A DNA stretch of 64,000 nt from Brevibacterium aurantiacum (GTDB lineage: Bacteria; Actinomycetota; Actinomycetes; Actinomycetales; Brevibacteriaceae), in contig NZ_FXZB01000009.1 of assembly GCF_900169065.1 (NCBI RefSeq), positions 62,001 to 126,000 on the forward strand, written 5' to 3'. How positions within the stretch are numbered: position 1 is the first letter of the stretch; each line of letters starts with the position of its first letter. Shown in pieces: positions 1 through 9,887 of this stretch. The notes beneath the pieces were generated by a model, which was not told the DNA's origin, searched no databases, and saw nothing but the letters and a program-made list of their open reading frames with translations. The translations under genes and the position numbers were made by a program.

Positions 1-1137
1 GCCGCAGCCCGGCTGCGACGCGAGCACTTCGGCAAGCGCATCAAGATCAACTACCTCGTCAATCTCAAGTCCGGTCTGTGCCCGGAGGACTGCAGCTACT
101 GCTCACAGCGCCTAGGCTCCGAAGCGGAGATCCTCAAGTATTCCTGGCTGCCCAAGGAGGAGGCCAAGCGCCAGGCGGAGTTCGGTCTGGCCGGAGGTGC
201 CTCGCGCGTCTGTCTCGTCGCCTCCGGTCGCGGTCCGTCGAACCGGGATGTCGAGCGTGTCTCGGGAATGGTCGAGGAGATCAAGTCTGCCACTCCCGGC
301 GTCGAGGTCTGCGCTTGTCTCGGATTCCTCAAGGATGGCCAGGCGCATCGCCTCAAGGAGGCCGGGGTCGATGCTTATAACCACAACCTCAACACCTCTG
401 AGTCCCTCTACGCCGACATCTGCTCGACACACACCTTTGCCGACCGGGTCGACACCGTCGACAAGGCTCGCGGCGCCGGACTCTCCCCGTGCTCGGGACT
501 CCTCGTCGGCGTGGGCGAGACGAACGACCAGATCATCGAGGCGATCGAATCGCTCAAGGCCGTCGACTCCGACTCGATCCCGGTCAACTTCCTCATCCCC
601 TTCGACGGCACCCCGTTGGAGGGCACCAACACGCTGACCCCGCAGCACTGCGTGAGGATTCTGTGCGCTGTGCGCTTCCTGTGCCCGGATCGCGAACTGC
701 GCATTGCCGGCGGCCGTGAAATGCACCTGCGTTCGCTGCAGTCGCTGTCGCTGAATGTGGCCAATTCGCTGTTCCTCGGCGACTACCTCACTTCGGAGGG
801 TCAGGCAGCCGAAGAGGATCTCGACATGATCGTCGATGGCGGGTTCGAGATCGTCGGCGCGGAGAGCGCCCAGCAGCTGCGCGACGAGCTCAAGGCCCAC
901 AGGGCAGCCCATCAGGCTGCCTTCGACGGCGAAGCAACCGGCCCCGCGAGCGGCGACGGTGCGTCCGCTGCCGGCACTGGCGCATCGAGCGAGACTGCAC
1001 CAGCACCAGTCGCAGGTGGCGCACTGCCGTGTGGCAAACCGCTGCCGCCTGTCGGTCACGAGGCAGGCAACTCGGGCGTGACGATTCCGACGATCCGCCG
1101 CCGCGGTGCTGGCACAGAGATCTCTCCCAATGCCTGA
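1..1137 (+). CDS. bioB: Biotin synthase BioB (5' partial)
   Basis: Radical-SAM enzyme inserting sulfur into dethiobiotin, the last step of biotin synthesis. The reading frame is open from base 1, so the N-terminus lies outside the window. The radical-SAM cluster motif CxxxCxxC is visible as C27, C31 and C34 of the visible part, in the context [12 protein letters not shown]. The middle carries typical BioB stretches such as YNHNLNTS and [13 protein letters not shown]. The C-terminus has a low-complexity Ala/Gly/Pro-rich extension of about 60 residues beyond the usual domain, function unknown. The stop overlaps the likely bioA start, so this is the first visible gene of a bioBAFD operon. Confidence 0.95.
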   Translation, partial: AAARLRREHFGKRIKINYLVNLKSGLCPEDCSYCSQRLGSEAEILKYSWLPKEEAKRQAEFGLAGGASRVCLVASGRGPSNRDVERVSGMVEEIKSATPGVEVCACLGFLKDGQAHRLKEAGVDAYNHNLNTSESLYADICSTHTFADRVDTVDKARGAGLSPCSGLLVGVGETNDQIIEAIESLKAVDSDSIPVNFLIPFDGTPLEGTNTLTPQHCVRILCAVRFLCPDRELRIAGGREMHLRSLQSLSLNVANSLFLGDYLTSEGQAAEEDLDMIVDGGFEIVGAESAQQLRDELKAHRAAHQAAFDGEATGPASGDGASAAGTGASSETAPAPVAGGALPCGKPLPPVGHEAGNSGVTIPTIRRRGAGTEISPNA

Positions 1138-2464
1138 GCCGGCACGGTCAGGTCCCCAGAGCACGCTGGACAGGGATGCCGGTCTTCTCTGGCACCCCTA
1201 TGGTCCCCTCGATGCTGGGGCGCACTTTTCGGTCACCGGTGCAGCCGGTGCCTATGTGGAACTGTGTGACGCTTCCGGCTCGCCACATCGGCTCCTGGAC
1301 GGGATGAGCTCGTGGTGGGCGGTTGTCCACGGCTACCGACACCCGGTCATGGACGCGGCGCTGACGCACCAGATCCGCTCGTTCTCGCATGTCATGTTCG
1401 GCGGTCTGACCCACGGCCCGGCCGTCGACCTGGCCGAGCACCTCGTCGCGGTCACCCCGGCCGGACTCGACCATGTCTATCTGGCCGACTCGGGCTCGGT
1501 CTCGGTCGAGGTCGCGCTCAAGCTCGCCATCCAGTACCAACAGGCTCGCGGACGCGACCGCAGTCGCTTCCTCGCCCTCGAAGGCGCCTATCACGGTGAC
1601 ACGACCGGTGCGATGAGCGTGTGCGACCCGGTCGGGGGAATGCACGCCGACTTCGCGGGACTGCTGTCCCCACAGTTGTTTCTGCCGCGTCCTCCGCTGC
1701 CGGAGGCTTCCACCTCCGAGGTCGATGCCTGGGTGGTCCGGGCGGAGAACCTCGTCGACGCGCATGGGTCAGAACTTGCCGGCATCATCGTCGAGCCTCT
1801 CTTCCAGGGCGCTGGCGGTATGCGTCCCTATCACCCGGCTGCCTTGAGGACGCTGCGGCGGCTGGCCACCGAGATCGACGCCGTGTTCATCGCCGATGAG
1901 ATCGCCACCGGCTTCGGCCGCACCGGTACTGATTTCGCCTGCCGTTCGGCCGGCATCACCCCGGATGTCATGTGCCTGGGCAAGGCGCTGACCGGGGGGT
2001 ATCTGACCTTGGCGGCCCTCATGTGCAGCGGGCCGGTTGCCGAGGTCATCACCGCTTCCTCCCACCGGGCGCTCATGCACGGACCGACCTTCATGGCCAA
2101 CCCGCTGGCCTGTGCGGCAGCCACAGCCTCGGTCGGGTTGCTCTTCGCCGATGACACGAGCGGCTGGAAGCCGGCCATCGCCCGCATCTCTCCCGCACTC
2201 GAAACCGGTCTCGCGCCGGCTCGAGAGCTGGCGCACGTCGCCGAAGTGCGTGTCACCGGTGGCATCGGCGTCATCGAACTCGACCGTCCGGTCGATGTCG
2301 GACTCACCACACGCATCGCCGCCGAGCACGGCGTGTGGCTGCGGCCGTTCCGGCGACACATCTACACCATGCCGCCCTACATTTCGACACCGGAGACGAT
2401 GGCGACGATCACTGCGGCAATGGTCGCTGCCGCCGCGGCGCACTCCGAAGGAGATCTGCGATGA
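1130..2464 (+). CDS. bioA: Adenosylmethionine-8-amino-7-oxononanoate aminotransferase BioA
   Basis: PLP-dependent class III aminotransferase that makes 7,8-diaminopelargonate from KAPA with S-adenosylmethionine as amino donor. The N-terminus has LLWHPYGPL and [11 protein letters not shown], typical of BioA. The cofactor region [11 protein letters not shown] and the lysine in [10 protein letters not shown] are present. The ATG at 1130 overlaps the end of bioB; an in-frame GTG at 1106 would add eight residues and cannot be excluded, as neither start has a strong Shine-Dalgarno. The end overlaps bioF by ATGA, which implies translational coupling. Confidence 0.93.
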   Translation: MPEPARSGPQSTLDRDAGLLWHPYGPLDAGAHFSVTGAAGAYVELCDASGSPHRLLDGMSSWWAVVHGYRHPVMDAALTHQIRSFSHVMFGGLTHGPAVDLAEHLVAVTPAGLDHVYLADSGSVSVEVALKLAIQYQQARGRDRSRFLALEGAYHGDTTGAMSVCDPVGGMHADFAGLLSPQLFLPRPPLPEASTSEVDAWVVRAENLVDAHGSELAGIIVEPLFQGAGGMRPYHPAALRTLRRLATEIDAVFIADEIATGFGRTGTDFACRSAGITPDVMCLGKALTGGYLTLAALMCSGPVAEVITASSHRALMHGPTFMANPLACAAATASVGLLFADDTSGWKPAIARISPALETGLAPARELAHVAEVRVTGGIGVIELDRPVDVGLTTRIAAEHGVWLRPFRRHIYTMPPYISTPETMATITAAMVAAAAAHSEGDLR

Positions 2465-3591
2465 ACGCCATCGCCTCCCGCCTGACCATGGCAGCCGAAC
2501 GCCGCAGGGCCGCCGATATGGACCGCAATGATCCGGTGCTCAACGGACTCGACCTCGCCTCCAACGACTACCTCGGTCTCTCTCAGCATCCGGTTGTGCG
2601 TACGGCGGCGATCGAGGCGATCGATGACTATGGCACCTCAGCTAGGGCCTCGCGCCTCGTCACCGGGACCACACGCGCCCATCACCTGCTCGAATCCGCG
2701 CTCACCGAACGGCTGAGTCACCCGGCGTGTGTGACGTTCTCAAGCGGTTATCTGGCCAATATCGCCGCCGTCACGACCTTGGCTGGGCCAGATACCCTCA
2801 TCGTCTCGGACGCCCACAATCACGCCTCACTCATCGACGCCTGTCGTCTGACGAAGGCCTCGATCACCGTCGTTGCCCACAATGATCCGAGCGCCGTCGA
2901 AACGGCCTTGGCCGACCGGGCGCAGACCGAGGCGCTCGTGATCGTCGAATCGGTCTACTCCGTCCTCGGCGACGCAGCCGATCTGCCGCGACTGCTTCAA
3001 CTCTGTGAGCGCTACGATGCTCTCCTCCTTGTCGACGAGGCTCACGGGATCGGTGTGGCCGGTATCGACGAACACTGCGGAATGGGCGCAGCCGCGGGCC
3101 TGAGTGAACTCCGCGAGCGGCTCGTCGTCACCGCGACCCTATCGAAGGCGCTCGGCTCCCAAGGAGGAGCGCTGCTGGGCTCCGAGCTCATCCGCGATGC
3201 CGCCGTGAACACTGCCCGCTCCTTCATCTTCGACACCGGTCTCGCCCCGGCCAACGCGGCAGCCGCCCATGCGGCGCTTGGCCTCATCACTTCCGACAGG
3301 GTGGCATCCATGGCGGGCGCGCGGAATGCACTCGCAACTGCACTTGAGGTGCCGGTTCCTGCCGGCGCTGTGCTCTCGGTGCCGATGCCGACGCCCGAAT
3401 CCGGGGTGCGAGCCCGCGCTCTGCTGCGTCAGGAGGGGATCCTTGTCGGCTGCTTCCGCCCGCCCTCGGTTCCTGATGGCATTACGCGGGTGCGGCCGAC
3501 CGCGCGTGCTGGTCTGAGCACCGATGAGCTGGCCCATGCCTGTGAGCGGATCCGGGCGATCACCGAGGCCTGCGTCGCGGAGGCGGGGTGA
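2461..3591 (+). CDS. bioF: 8-amino-7-oxononanoate synthase BioF
   Basis: PLP-dependent alpha-oxoamine synthase condensing pimeloyl thioester with alanine to form KAPA. The 376-residue protein has LDLASNDYLGLSQHP near the N-terminus, the aspartate region LLLVDEAHGIGV and the PLP lysine in TLSKALGSQGG. The start at 2461 is set by the ATGA overlap with the bioA stop; the longer open frame upstream is only the bioA shadow. It ends in a GTGA overlap with bioD. Confidence 0.95.
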   Translation: MNAIASRLTMAAERRRAADMDRNDPVLNGLDLASNDYLGLSQHPVVRTAAIEAIDDYGTSARASRLVTGTTRAHHLLESALTERLSHPACVTFSSGYLANIAAVTTLAGPDTLIVSDAHNHASLIDACRLTKASITVVAHNDPSAVETALADRAQTEALVIVESVYSVLGDAADLPRLLQLCERYDALLLVDEAHGIGVAGIDEHCGMGAAAGLSELRERLVVTATLSKALGSQGGALLGSELIRDAAVNTARSFIFDTGLAPANAAAAHAALGLITSDRVASMAGARNALATALEVPVPAGAVLSVPMPTPESGVRARALLRQEGILVGCFRPPSVPDGITRVRPTARAGLSTDELAHACERIRAITEACVAEAG

Positions 3592-4355
3592 TTCCGCGCT
3601 TCCTGCTCGTCACGGGAACGGACACCGGCGTCGGCAAGACGATTGCGACGGCGGCGCTGGCCGCGACGCTGAGGGCGGCCGGGAGGCGGGTCATCATGTG
3701 CAAGCCGATCCAGACGGGGCACATCAGTCCTGACGATCCACAGCGCGAGCATCTTGAAGCCGATTACAGCGATGTCGTCACCGAATCCGACGCCCAGATC
3801 GTCGCTCGGCTGACCGGAATCCATACGTTCACGAATATCACGCTGCGTCTGCCGATGGCTCCGCTTCCAGCGGCGCGCCTAGAGGCGACAGGGTCCGTGT
3901 CTGCGACTGCCGGAGCAGCCTCGATCCTGCCCAGCGCGGCCGAGCATGCGCAGCTCATCGCCACAGTTGCCGAACGCACCCGTGCTGACCACGTCCTCAT
4001 CGAAGGCTCCGGGGGAGTGCTCGTCGACTTCGGAGGCCACACCGCTGCCGACATCCTCGCCTGCCTTTCGCCCGACCCAGACTCCGTCGGTGCCGTCATC
4101 GTCTCCCGCTCGCGCCTGGGCACACTGAACCACGCCGCTCTGACGGCCGAGGCACTGGGGAATCGGCACATATCGGTCACCGGCATCATCATGGGCTCGT
4201 GGCCTGAGCCTGCGCCGCCGGTCGACCGTGACAATCGCTGCGCTCTATCGGCTATCGCCCCCATCCTCGGTGCGGTTCCGGCTGGAGCCGGTCACCGCCT
4301 CGGGCCCGGCGAGTTCACGGCGCAAGCCCCTGGTTGGCTCTATCTGCCGTGGTGA
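3588..4355 (+). CDS. bioD: Dethiobiotin synthetase BioD
   Basis: ATP-dependent carboxylase that closes the ureido ring of dethiobiotin. The protein is 255 residues, somewhat longer than the usual 220-240. The Walker A motif GTDTGVGKT is at residues 10-18, with CKPIQTG (family substrate-site region) and IEGSGGVLVD following. Starts with GTG overlapping the bioF stop. It is the last gene of the biotin run; the next gene is convergent and 79 bp away, with no clear hairpin terminator in the gap. Confidence 0.94.
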   Translation: MIPRFLLVTGTDTGVGKTIATAALAATLRAAGRRVIMCKPIQTGHISPDDPQREHLEADYSDVVTESDAQIVARLTGIHTFTNITLRLPMAPLPAARLEATGSVSATAGAASILPSAAEHAQLIATVAERTRADHVLIEGSGGVLVDFGGHTAADILACLSPDPDSVGAVIVSRSRLGTLNHAALTAEALGNRHISVTGIIMGSWPEPAPPVDRDNRCALSAIAPILGAVPAGAGHRLGPGEFTAQAPGWLYLPW

Positions 4356-4434
4356 CCCAGAACTGGCTGTGCTGCTCCTCGTAGGTGAGGCAGCGTCGTG
4401 CCGGCGTGAGGTGTCCTCTGCGCCGACTCTTGGA

Positions 4435-6312
4435 TCAGAGACCGAAGAAGGCCTTGAGCTCGGTGCTGATGGAGGTCAGACGCTGAGTCAGGGCCGGTCT
4501 GAGGGAGGCGCTCGCCGAGGTGGCCGGCAGCCGTAATCCTGCCCTGGCCGCGGCTCGGGTGTCGGCCTCGGTCGCGGCCTCCAACTCGGAGGGTTCGGCG
4601 ACGACCTCGAGGTAGCACTTGAGCTTCGGCTCCGTGCCCGAAGGCCGGACGATGACGCGGGAGTTCGATTCCGAGAGGAGCAGAATCCCATCGGTGGGAG
4701 GAAGCGCTTCGTAGCCGGCAGAGAGGTCGTGGACCTCGACGACACGAGACCCGGCCAGGGACGTCGGCGGGTTCTCCCGCAGCTTCGCCATGGCAGTGGC
4801 GATGAGGGAGACATCGTCGAAGCGGAAGCTCAGCGGCGCGGTGGCAAAGTACCCGTCGCGGTTGCGGATCCGGTCGAGCTCGGTCTCGATGTCTGAGCCC
4901 GATTCCTTGAGACGCGAGGCCAGGGCCGCGAAGGTCACGGCCGTGGAGATGCCGTCTTTGTCTCTGACTGCTGTGGGGTCGACGCAGTAGCCCAGGGCCT
5001 CCTCGTAGCCGAAGACCAGCCCGGGGACACGCGAGATCCACTTGAACCCGGTGAGGGTGCTTATCGCGGCGAACCCATGGCTGCACGCTGCGGCGGCCAA
5101 ACCGCGGGAGGAGACGATCGAGTTCGCGAATACCGGTGCTGCCGCCGCTTCTGCGGGTACGGCACTCTGGTCGTCGGACAGGTGCGCTTCGATCGTCTCA
5201 ACCGAATGATGTGTGCCCTGAGCCAAACGAGCCGCGATGTCCTCACCGAGGACAAGTCCCACCTCGTCGCCGGACAGCTGTCGGTACCCGGCCGCTGTCG
5301 AGGTGTCCGGGATGGCGGCAGAGAAGCGGTCGGCATCGGGGTCATTGGCGATGATGAGTTCGGCACCGACTTCACGGGCCAGCGCATAGGACTCGTCGAG
5401 GGCACCGGCCTCCTCCGGGTTCGGGAACGCCACGGTCGGGAAGTCCGGATCGGGAGCCTGTTGAGAGGCGACCGGGTGGACATTGCCGAACCCGGTGCGG
5501 GCCAGAGCCGCCTCGGCGACGGAGGCCCCGACCCCGTGCAGGGAGGTGAGGACAATGTTCAGGTCGGTGCCCGAGGACACGTTGAGCGCATCGATGCGTT
5601 CCAGATAGGACTCGACGATCGACTCATCGAGGCGTTCCCACCCGGATTCGGCACGCGGTACGGACGCCACGGACTCGATCGCGGAGATCTGTGCGGCGAT
5701 GAGCGCATCGGCAGGGCTGACGATCTGCGCACCGGCACCCGACTCAGCGGCAGCAGGGTCGGACTCGATCGCCTGCAGCGGACGCTTGCCGAGGTAGACC
5801 TTGTAGCCGTTGTCGTCGGGCGGATTGTGGGACGCGGTGACCATGACGCCGGCATCGGCCTGCAGGTGAGACAGGGCGAAGGCGAGAAGCGGAGTCGGGA
5901 GCTGATCGGGCAGCTGGATGGCAGTACCGCCGGCCGCAGTGATGACTGCTGCGGTATCGGTCGCAAAGTCCGCGGACTTGTAGCGGGCGTCGCAGCCGAT
6001 GACGACGGTGAAGCCCTCACCGACAGTGTTCAGGAGGAAACGGGAGAGCCCTGCAGCGGCACGGATGACGACGGCGCGGTTCATCCGGTTGGGTCCGGCG
6101 GCGATCTCTCCGCGCAGCCCGGCAGTGCCGAATGCCAGGGGACCTGCGAAACGATCCTCGAGGTCGGCCAGCGCGGCCTCATCGCCCTCCCTCGCGGCGG
6201 CGAGGATGGTGCTGAGGGCCGTGGCCGTCTGAGTGTCGGGGTCATCGGCGATCCACGCCTCGACGATATCGGCGTCGAATCCGGAGGTGAAGCGATCGGC
6301 TACGCGAGTCAT
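4435..6312 (-). CDS. Phosphomannomutase / phosphoglucomutase
   Basis: Alpha-D-phosphohexomutase interconverting hexose 1- and 6-phosphates. The 625-residue protein has the phosphoserine loop TASHNPP (Ser161), the metal loop NDPDADRFS in the middle, a sugar-binding GYEEALGY segment and the C-terminal phosphate-binding RPSGTEPK. The order of these motifs matches the long PMM/PGM type of actinobacteria (mycobacterial PmmB). Together with manC at 52999 it could feed GDP-mannose, but motif reading does not separate mannose from glucose or deoxyribose substrate. Its partner upstream on the same strand is the PNP gene, the same pair seen in mycobacteria (deoD-pmmB), so a phosphopentomutase-like role in nucleoside breakdown is also possible. 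Confidence 0.9.
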   Translation of the reverse strand: MTRVADRFTSGFDADIVEAWIADDPDTQTATALSTILAAAREGDEAALADLEDRFAGPLAFGTAGLRGEIAAGPNRMNRAVVIRAAAGLSRFLLNTVGEGFTVVIGCDARYKSADFATDTAAVITAAGGTAIQLPDQLPTPLLAFALSHLQADAGVMVTASHNPPDDNGYKVYLGKRPLQAIESDPAAAESGAGAQIVSPADALIAAQISAIESVASVPRAESGWERLDESIVESYLERIDALNVSSGTDLNIVLTSLHGVGASVAEAALARTGFGNVHPVASQQAPDPDFPTVAFPNPEEAGALDESYALAREVGAELIIANDPDADRFSAAIPDTSTAAGYRQLSGDEVGLVLGEDIAARLAQGTHHSVETIEAHLSDDQSAVPAEAAAAPVFANSIVSSRGLAAAACSHGFAAISTLTGFKWISRVPGLVFGYEEALGYCVDPTAVRDKDGISTAVTFAALASRLKESGSDIETELDRIRNRDGYFATAPLSFRFDDVSLIATAMAKLRENPPTSLAGSRVVEVHDLSAGYEALPPTDGILLLSESNSRVIVRPSGTEPKLKCYLEVVAEPSELEAATEADTRAAARAGLRLPATSASASLRPALTQRLTSISTELKAFFGL

Positions 6313-6457
6313 ATCTGTCCTTGTTCAATGTTGTCGAAGTGGGGAAGGCCGGAGGAAGCGGAATGCCGGTGGAAGGGGGCACCGCCTCCGTGAGACATGG
6401 TGACCGGTCGGTTCGAGTGCTTGGCACCGACTAGTCGCCCACGGCTCATCGAGTCGT

Positions 6458-7267
6458 TCAGAGCTTTGCGACGATATCGGCGAGCAGCTGCGAGATGCGC
6501 GGGGCGGCGGCGACCCCGGCCTCGATGACCTCGGCGTGGGAGAGCGGAGTCTCCTGGATGCCGGCGGCCAGGTTCGTCACCAGGGAGATGCCCATGAGTT
6601 CCAGACCTGCCTGACGTGCGGCGATTGCCTCCAACGAGGTGGACATTCCGACGAGGTCGGCGCCGAGGACTCCGGCCATGCGCACCTCGGCGGGAGTTTC
6701 GTAGTGAGGTCCGCGGAACTGGGCGTAGACGCCTTCGTCGAGGCTGGGGTCGATCTCCTTGGCGATGGCGCGCATGCGCGGGGAGTACAGGTCGGTGAGG
6801 TCGACGAAGTTCGCACCTTCGATGGGTGAGGTGCCGGTGAGGTTGAGGTGGTCGGAGATGAGGACCGGGGTGCCGGCAGCCCAATTGCGGTTGAGGCCTC
6901 CGCAGCCGTTGGTGAGGACGAGGCTCTCGCACCCGGCGGCAGCGGCGGTGCGGACTCCGTGGGCGACGGCGCGCACGCCCTTGCCTTCGTAGTAGTGGGT
7001 GCGGGAACCGAGGACGAGTGCGTGCTTGCCGCTGGCTTCGATCCGAATCGTGCGCAGGGTGGCGCCGTGGCCTTCGACAGCGGGTGCGTGGAAGCCGGGG
7101 ACTTCTGCGGCCGAGATTTCGCTGATCGTCTCGCCGAGGAGCTCCGCTGCTCCGCCCCAACCCGAGCCGAGAACGAGAGCAATGTCATGGGCCTCGATGC
7201 CGGCTTTGGAGTTGATGGTCGTGGCCGCGGCGCGGGCGGCGGCGGTAGGATCGCTTAAGTCAGTCAT
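6458..7267 (-). CDS. Purine nucleoside phosphorylase
   Basis: Phosphorolysis of purine (deoxy)nucleosides to base plus (deoxy)ribose 1-phosphate. The 269-residue length and the phosphate-site GSGWGG near the N-terminus, GSRTHYYEG, LTNGCGGLN and GPHYETPAEVRM are those of the trimeric PNP/MTAP family. ATG start at 7267, facing the divergent GNAT gene across a 46-bp gap. It lies upstream of the hexose-phosphate mutase gene on the same strand with a 145-bp gap (6313-6457) in which nothing distinct was seen. Works with the adenosine deaminase at 56703 in purine salvage. Confidence 0.93.
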   Translation of the reverse strand: MTDLSDPTAAARAAATTINSKAGIEAHDIALVLGSGWGGAAELLGETISEISAAEVPGFHAPAVEGHGATLRTIRIEASGKHALVLGSRTHYYEGKGVRAVAHGVRTAAAAGCESLVLTNGCGGLNRNWAAGTPVLISDHLNLTGTSPIEGANFVDLTDLYSPRMRAIAKEIDPSLDEGVYAQFRGPHYETPAEVRMAGVLGADLVGMSTSLEAIAARQAGLELMGISLVTNLAAGIQETPLSHAEVIEAGVAAAPRISQLLADIVAKL

Positions 7268-7313
7268 GACGCCAAGATTATCAAGTTATCGACCCGTTCA
7301 AGGAGCGCACACA

Positions 7314-8315
7314 ATGCCGATCAGAGACCTGACCGATGGTGACGACCTGCGGTTGAACGAGGTGTTCGCCGACGCCGATACGCCGGCCGCTCATATGGCC
7401 AGGTCCCTGTTCCGTCCCTCCTCGGATTCTCCCTTGCTGCGATCTGTCATCGCCGAGGTGGTCCCTGAGGTTCCCGTCGGGGCCGCAGCGATCGCCGAGT
7501 CCCCCCTTCACCCCTACCGGGCGTGGGTCAATGTCGAGGTCGCGAGCGAGGAACAGGGCCACGGTCAGGGTCGAGAACTCTTCGAAGCAGCCTGCGCTGA
7601 AACCGTCGGCACTGCTCTGGAAGGCCTTGACCTGCGTGCACGAGTGCAAGCCGGCAGCCCGGGAGAAGGCTTCGCCAAGGCCTTGGGCTTCACACCACTG
7701 ACAACGACACGAGTGATCAAGGTCGCCGCCGGTGCACTGCCGCCCAGCGGTGGTGGACGCGCCGAGGACCTCGAGATCGTGGCCACCGGATCGGTCAAGC
7801 TCACGAAGGCCTTCCTCGCCTGGTACACGGCCGTGAATAAGGACGACGCCGTCGGTCCACTGACGATCGGTCAGGTCAACAATGCGTTCCTCTCCGAAGC
7901 AGCAGGTGCCCATGGTGCCGCTCTGCTCAACGGTGACGCCGGTGCTGCCGAAGACGCAGGACTCAGCGCCTTCGCCGTCTCCTACGCACGGGAAGCAGAT
8001 CAGTCAGGCGTCGAGATCACCGATGCAATGCCGGCCCCAGGTGATGATGAGGAGGCACCAACCGAACTCATCATCGGGTCGATGTTCGAAACCCGCGAGG
8101 AGGCCGCCGATACCTCAAGTGACCTGTTCAGGGCCGCAATCGCCGACGCCGAGCTTCTCCTTGCCCGACTTTCCGTCGATGCCGATGTCGTTCTCGAGGT
8201 CACGAGCGGCATGCCGGTGGTCGCAGCACTCGCCGATCGACTCCTGGAACTGGGACAGGCAACCGAACTCTACCGCTACGAAACTCTCACGGGACCTCCT
8301 GCGGACGCTCGCTGA
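7314..8315 (+). CDS. GNAT-fold acetyltransferase-like protein
   Basis: A 333-residue protein of unknown substrate. Residues about 60-140 look like a GNAT domain: the acetyl-CoA pyrophosphate loop EEQGHGQGRELFEAA is followed by the late-strand segment AKALGFTPLTTTRV. The second half has no motif I recognise and may be a degenerate second GNAT domain, as in two-domain actinobacterial GNAT proteins. Start chosen at ATG 7314 because AAGGAG ends 8 bases upstream; the longer frame runs through the divergent PNP gene. The 74-bp gap to the permease leaves co-transcription open. Confidence 0.7.
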   Translation: MPIRDLTDGDDLRLNEVFADADTPAAHMARSLFRPSSDSPLLRSVIAEVVPEVPVGAAAIAESPLHPYRAWVNVEVASEEQGHGQGRELFEAACAETVGTALEGLDLRARVQAGSPGEGFAKALGFTPLTTTRVIKVAAGALPPSGGGRAEDLEIVATGSVKLTKAFLAWYTAVNKDDAVGPLTIGQVNNAFLSEAAGAHGAALLNGDAGAAEDAGLSAFAVSYAREADQSGVEITDAMPAPGDDEEAPTELIIGSMFETREEAADTSSDLFRAAIADAELLLARLSVDADVVLEVTSGMPVVAALADRLLELGQATELYRYETLTGPPADAR

Positions 8316-8389
8316 GCCGACGTTGCCCTGAGGGTGCACAATGTCGGGGCCAGGCTTGGCGGGAGAATCTGAGAGAAAGTAGGACACCT

Positions 8390-9865
8390 GTGTCTTCTGC
8401 TGACCGTGGGAGCAGAGAGTCGACCACCCATGGCAATCACACAGAGAACGCAGGTCTGCGCAGGGGACTGACCGCTCGGCACATCCGCTTCATGGCCTTG
8501 GGCTCGGCCATCGGCACGGGGTTGTTCATGGGGTCCTCGGAGTCGATCCAAGCCGCAGGTCCGTCCGTGCTGCTGGCCTACATCATCGGCGGTGCCGCCG
8601 TCTTCATGGTGATGCGTGCGCTGGGCGAAATGCTGGTCCGTCATCCCGTCTCGGGATCCTTCGGCCAGTTCGCATCGCACTATCTCCATCCATTCGCCGG
8701 TTTCCTCGTCGGCTGGACCTTCGTCTTCGAGATGATTCTTGTCGCCGTCTTCGACGCCACCGCCGTCGGCGTGTACATGGGCTTCTGGTTCCCTGGAGTA
8801 CCGCGCTGGATCTGGGTGCTGGCCGTCGTGCTCTTCATCGCCGCAATCAACATGATCGGCGTCAAGGTCTTCGGTGAGCTGGAGTTCTGGTTCGCGCTCA
8901 TCAAAATCGTCGCGATCATCGCCCTCATTGCGGCTGGTGTGGCCATCATCATTTTCGGCTTCGGCATCGCCGACCACGATCAGATGGGTCCGCGTGCATT
9001 GTTCGACCACGGGGGAGCGTTCCCGCACGGACTTTGGGGGTTCCTGTCATCATTCACGATCGTGATGTTCGCTTTCGGCGGCATCGAGATCATCGGAGTC
9101 ACCGCCGGCGAGGCGCAGAACCCGAAGAAGGTGCTGCCGGCCGCCATCAACTCGGTGCCGGTGCGCATCCTGCTCTTCTACGTGCTCACCCTCGGGGTGA
9201 TCATGTGCATCCTGCCCTGGAACCAGATCACCTCGGAGATCAGCCCCTTCGTCGCGATCTTCGACTCCGTCGGTTTCAACGCAGCAGCTGCAATCCTCCA
9301 GGTTGTGCTCATCACAGCCGCGCTCTCGGCCATCAATGCCGATATCTTCGGGGCCGGTCGGATGCTCCATGGTCTGGCGGAGCAGGGGCAGGCGCCGCGT
9401 TCCTTTGCCCACACCACCCGCAACGGAGTGCCGGTGATGACTGTGATCACGATGATTGCGGCCCTGCTGGTCGGCGTGCTCCTCAACTACCTCTACCCCG
9501 ACCAGGCCCTGTTCCTGCTCGGCGCATTGGCGACGTTCGCCACGGTGCTGGTGTGGCTGGTCATCCTCGCAGCTCATCTTCGGATGAAGCGGGTGCTGGT
9601 GCAGGAGAACCGACTGCGCAGTGAGTTCCCGATGCCGCTGTGGCCTGTGGGGTCCTGGGCGACGGTGGCATTCATCCTCTTCGTCATCGTCATGGTCGGA
9701 ATCGTGCCCGATTCCCGTCCGGCGCTGTGGGTAGGTCTGCTCTGGGTCGGGGCGCTGTGGCTGTGCTACTTCGCCTTCGTTCGGGGTGAGGGGCGCCGAC
9801 CCTACCAGCTCATCGACCACACCGAGCCACTGGCCGCGGGCAGGCACAACGAGATTACTGACTGA
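8390..9865 (+). CDS. Amino acid permease, APC superfamily (AAT type)
   Basis: A 491-residue proton-coupled amino acid transporter with about 12 hydrophobic helices. The helix-1 signature MALGSAIGTGLFMGSS is diagnostic of the AAT family (AroP, ProY and GABA permease types). FAFGGIEIIGVTAGEAQNPKK is the conserved helix 6 to loop 7 region. Substrate cannot be assigned from sequence alone. GTG start with AGGA a few bases upstream. Gene stands alone: convergent with the large ATPase gene, 22 bp away. Confidence 0.9.
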   Translation: MSSADRGSRESTTHGNHTENAGLRRGLTARHIRFMALGSAIGTGLFMGSSESIQAAGPSVLLAYIIGGAAVFMVMRALGEMLVRHPVSGSFGQFASHYLHPFAGFLVGWTFVFEMILVAVFDATAVGVYMGFWFPGVPRWIWVLAVVLFIAAINMIGVKVFGELEFWFALIKIVAIIALIAAGVAIIIFGFGIADHDQMGPRALFDHGGAFPHGLWGFLSSFTIVMFAFGGIEIIGVTAGEAQNPKKVLPAAINSVPVRILLFYVLTLGVIMCILPWNQITSEISPFVAIFDSVGFNAAAAILQVVLITAALSAINADIFGAGRMLHGLAEQGQAPRSFAHTTRNGVPVMTVITMIAALLVGVLLNYLYPDQALFLLGALATFATVLVWLVILAAHLRMKRVLVQENRLRSEFPMPLWPVGSWATVAFILFVIVMVGIVPDSRPALWVGLLWVGALWLCYFAFVRGEGRRPYQLIDHTEPLAAGRHNEITD

Positions 9866-9887
9866 TGTCAGCTCGAAACGCGATCGG

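Noticed and set aside
5077..6393. 438-codon plus-strand frame over the mutase gene
   Set aside because: Antisense shadow of a gene with clear phosphohexomutase motifs.
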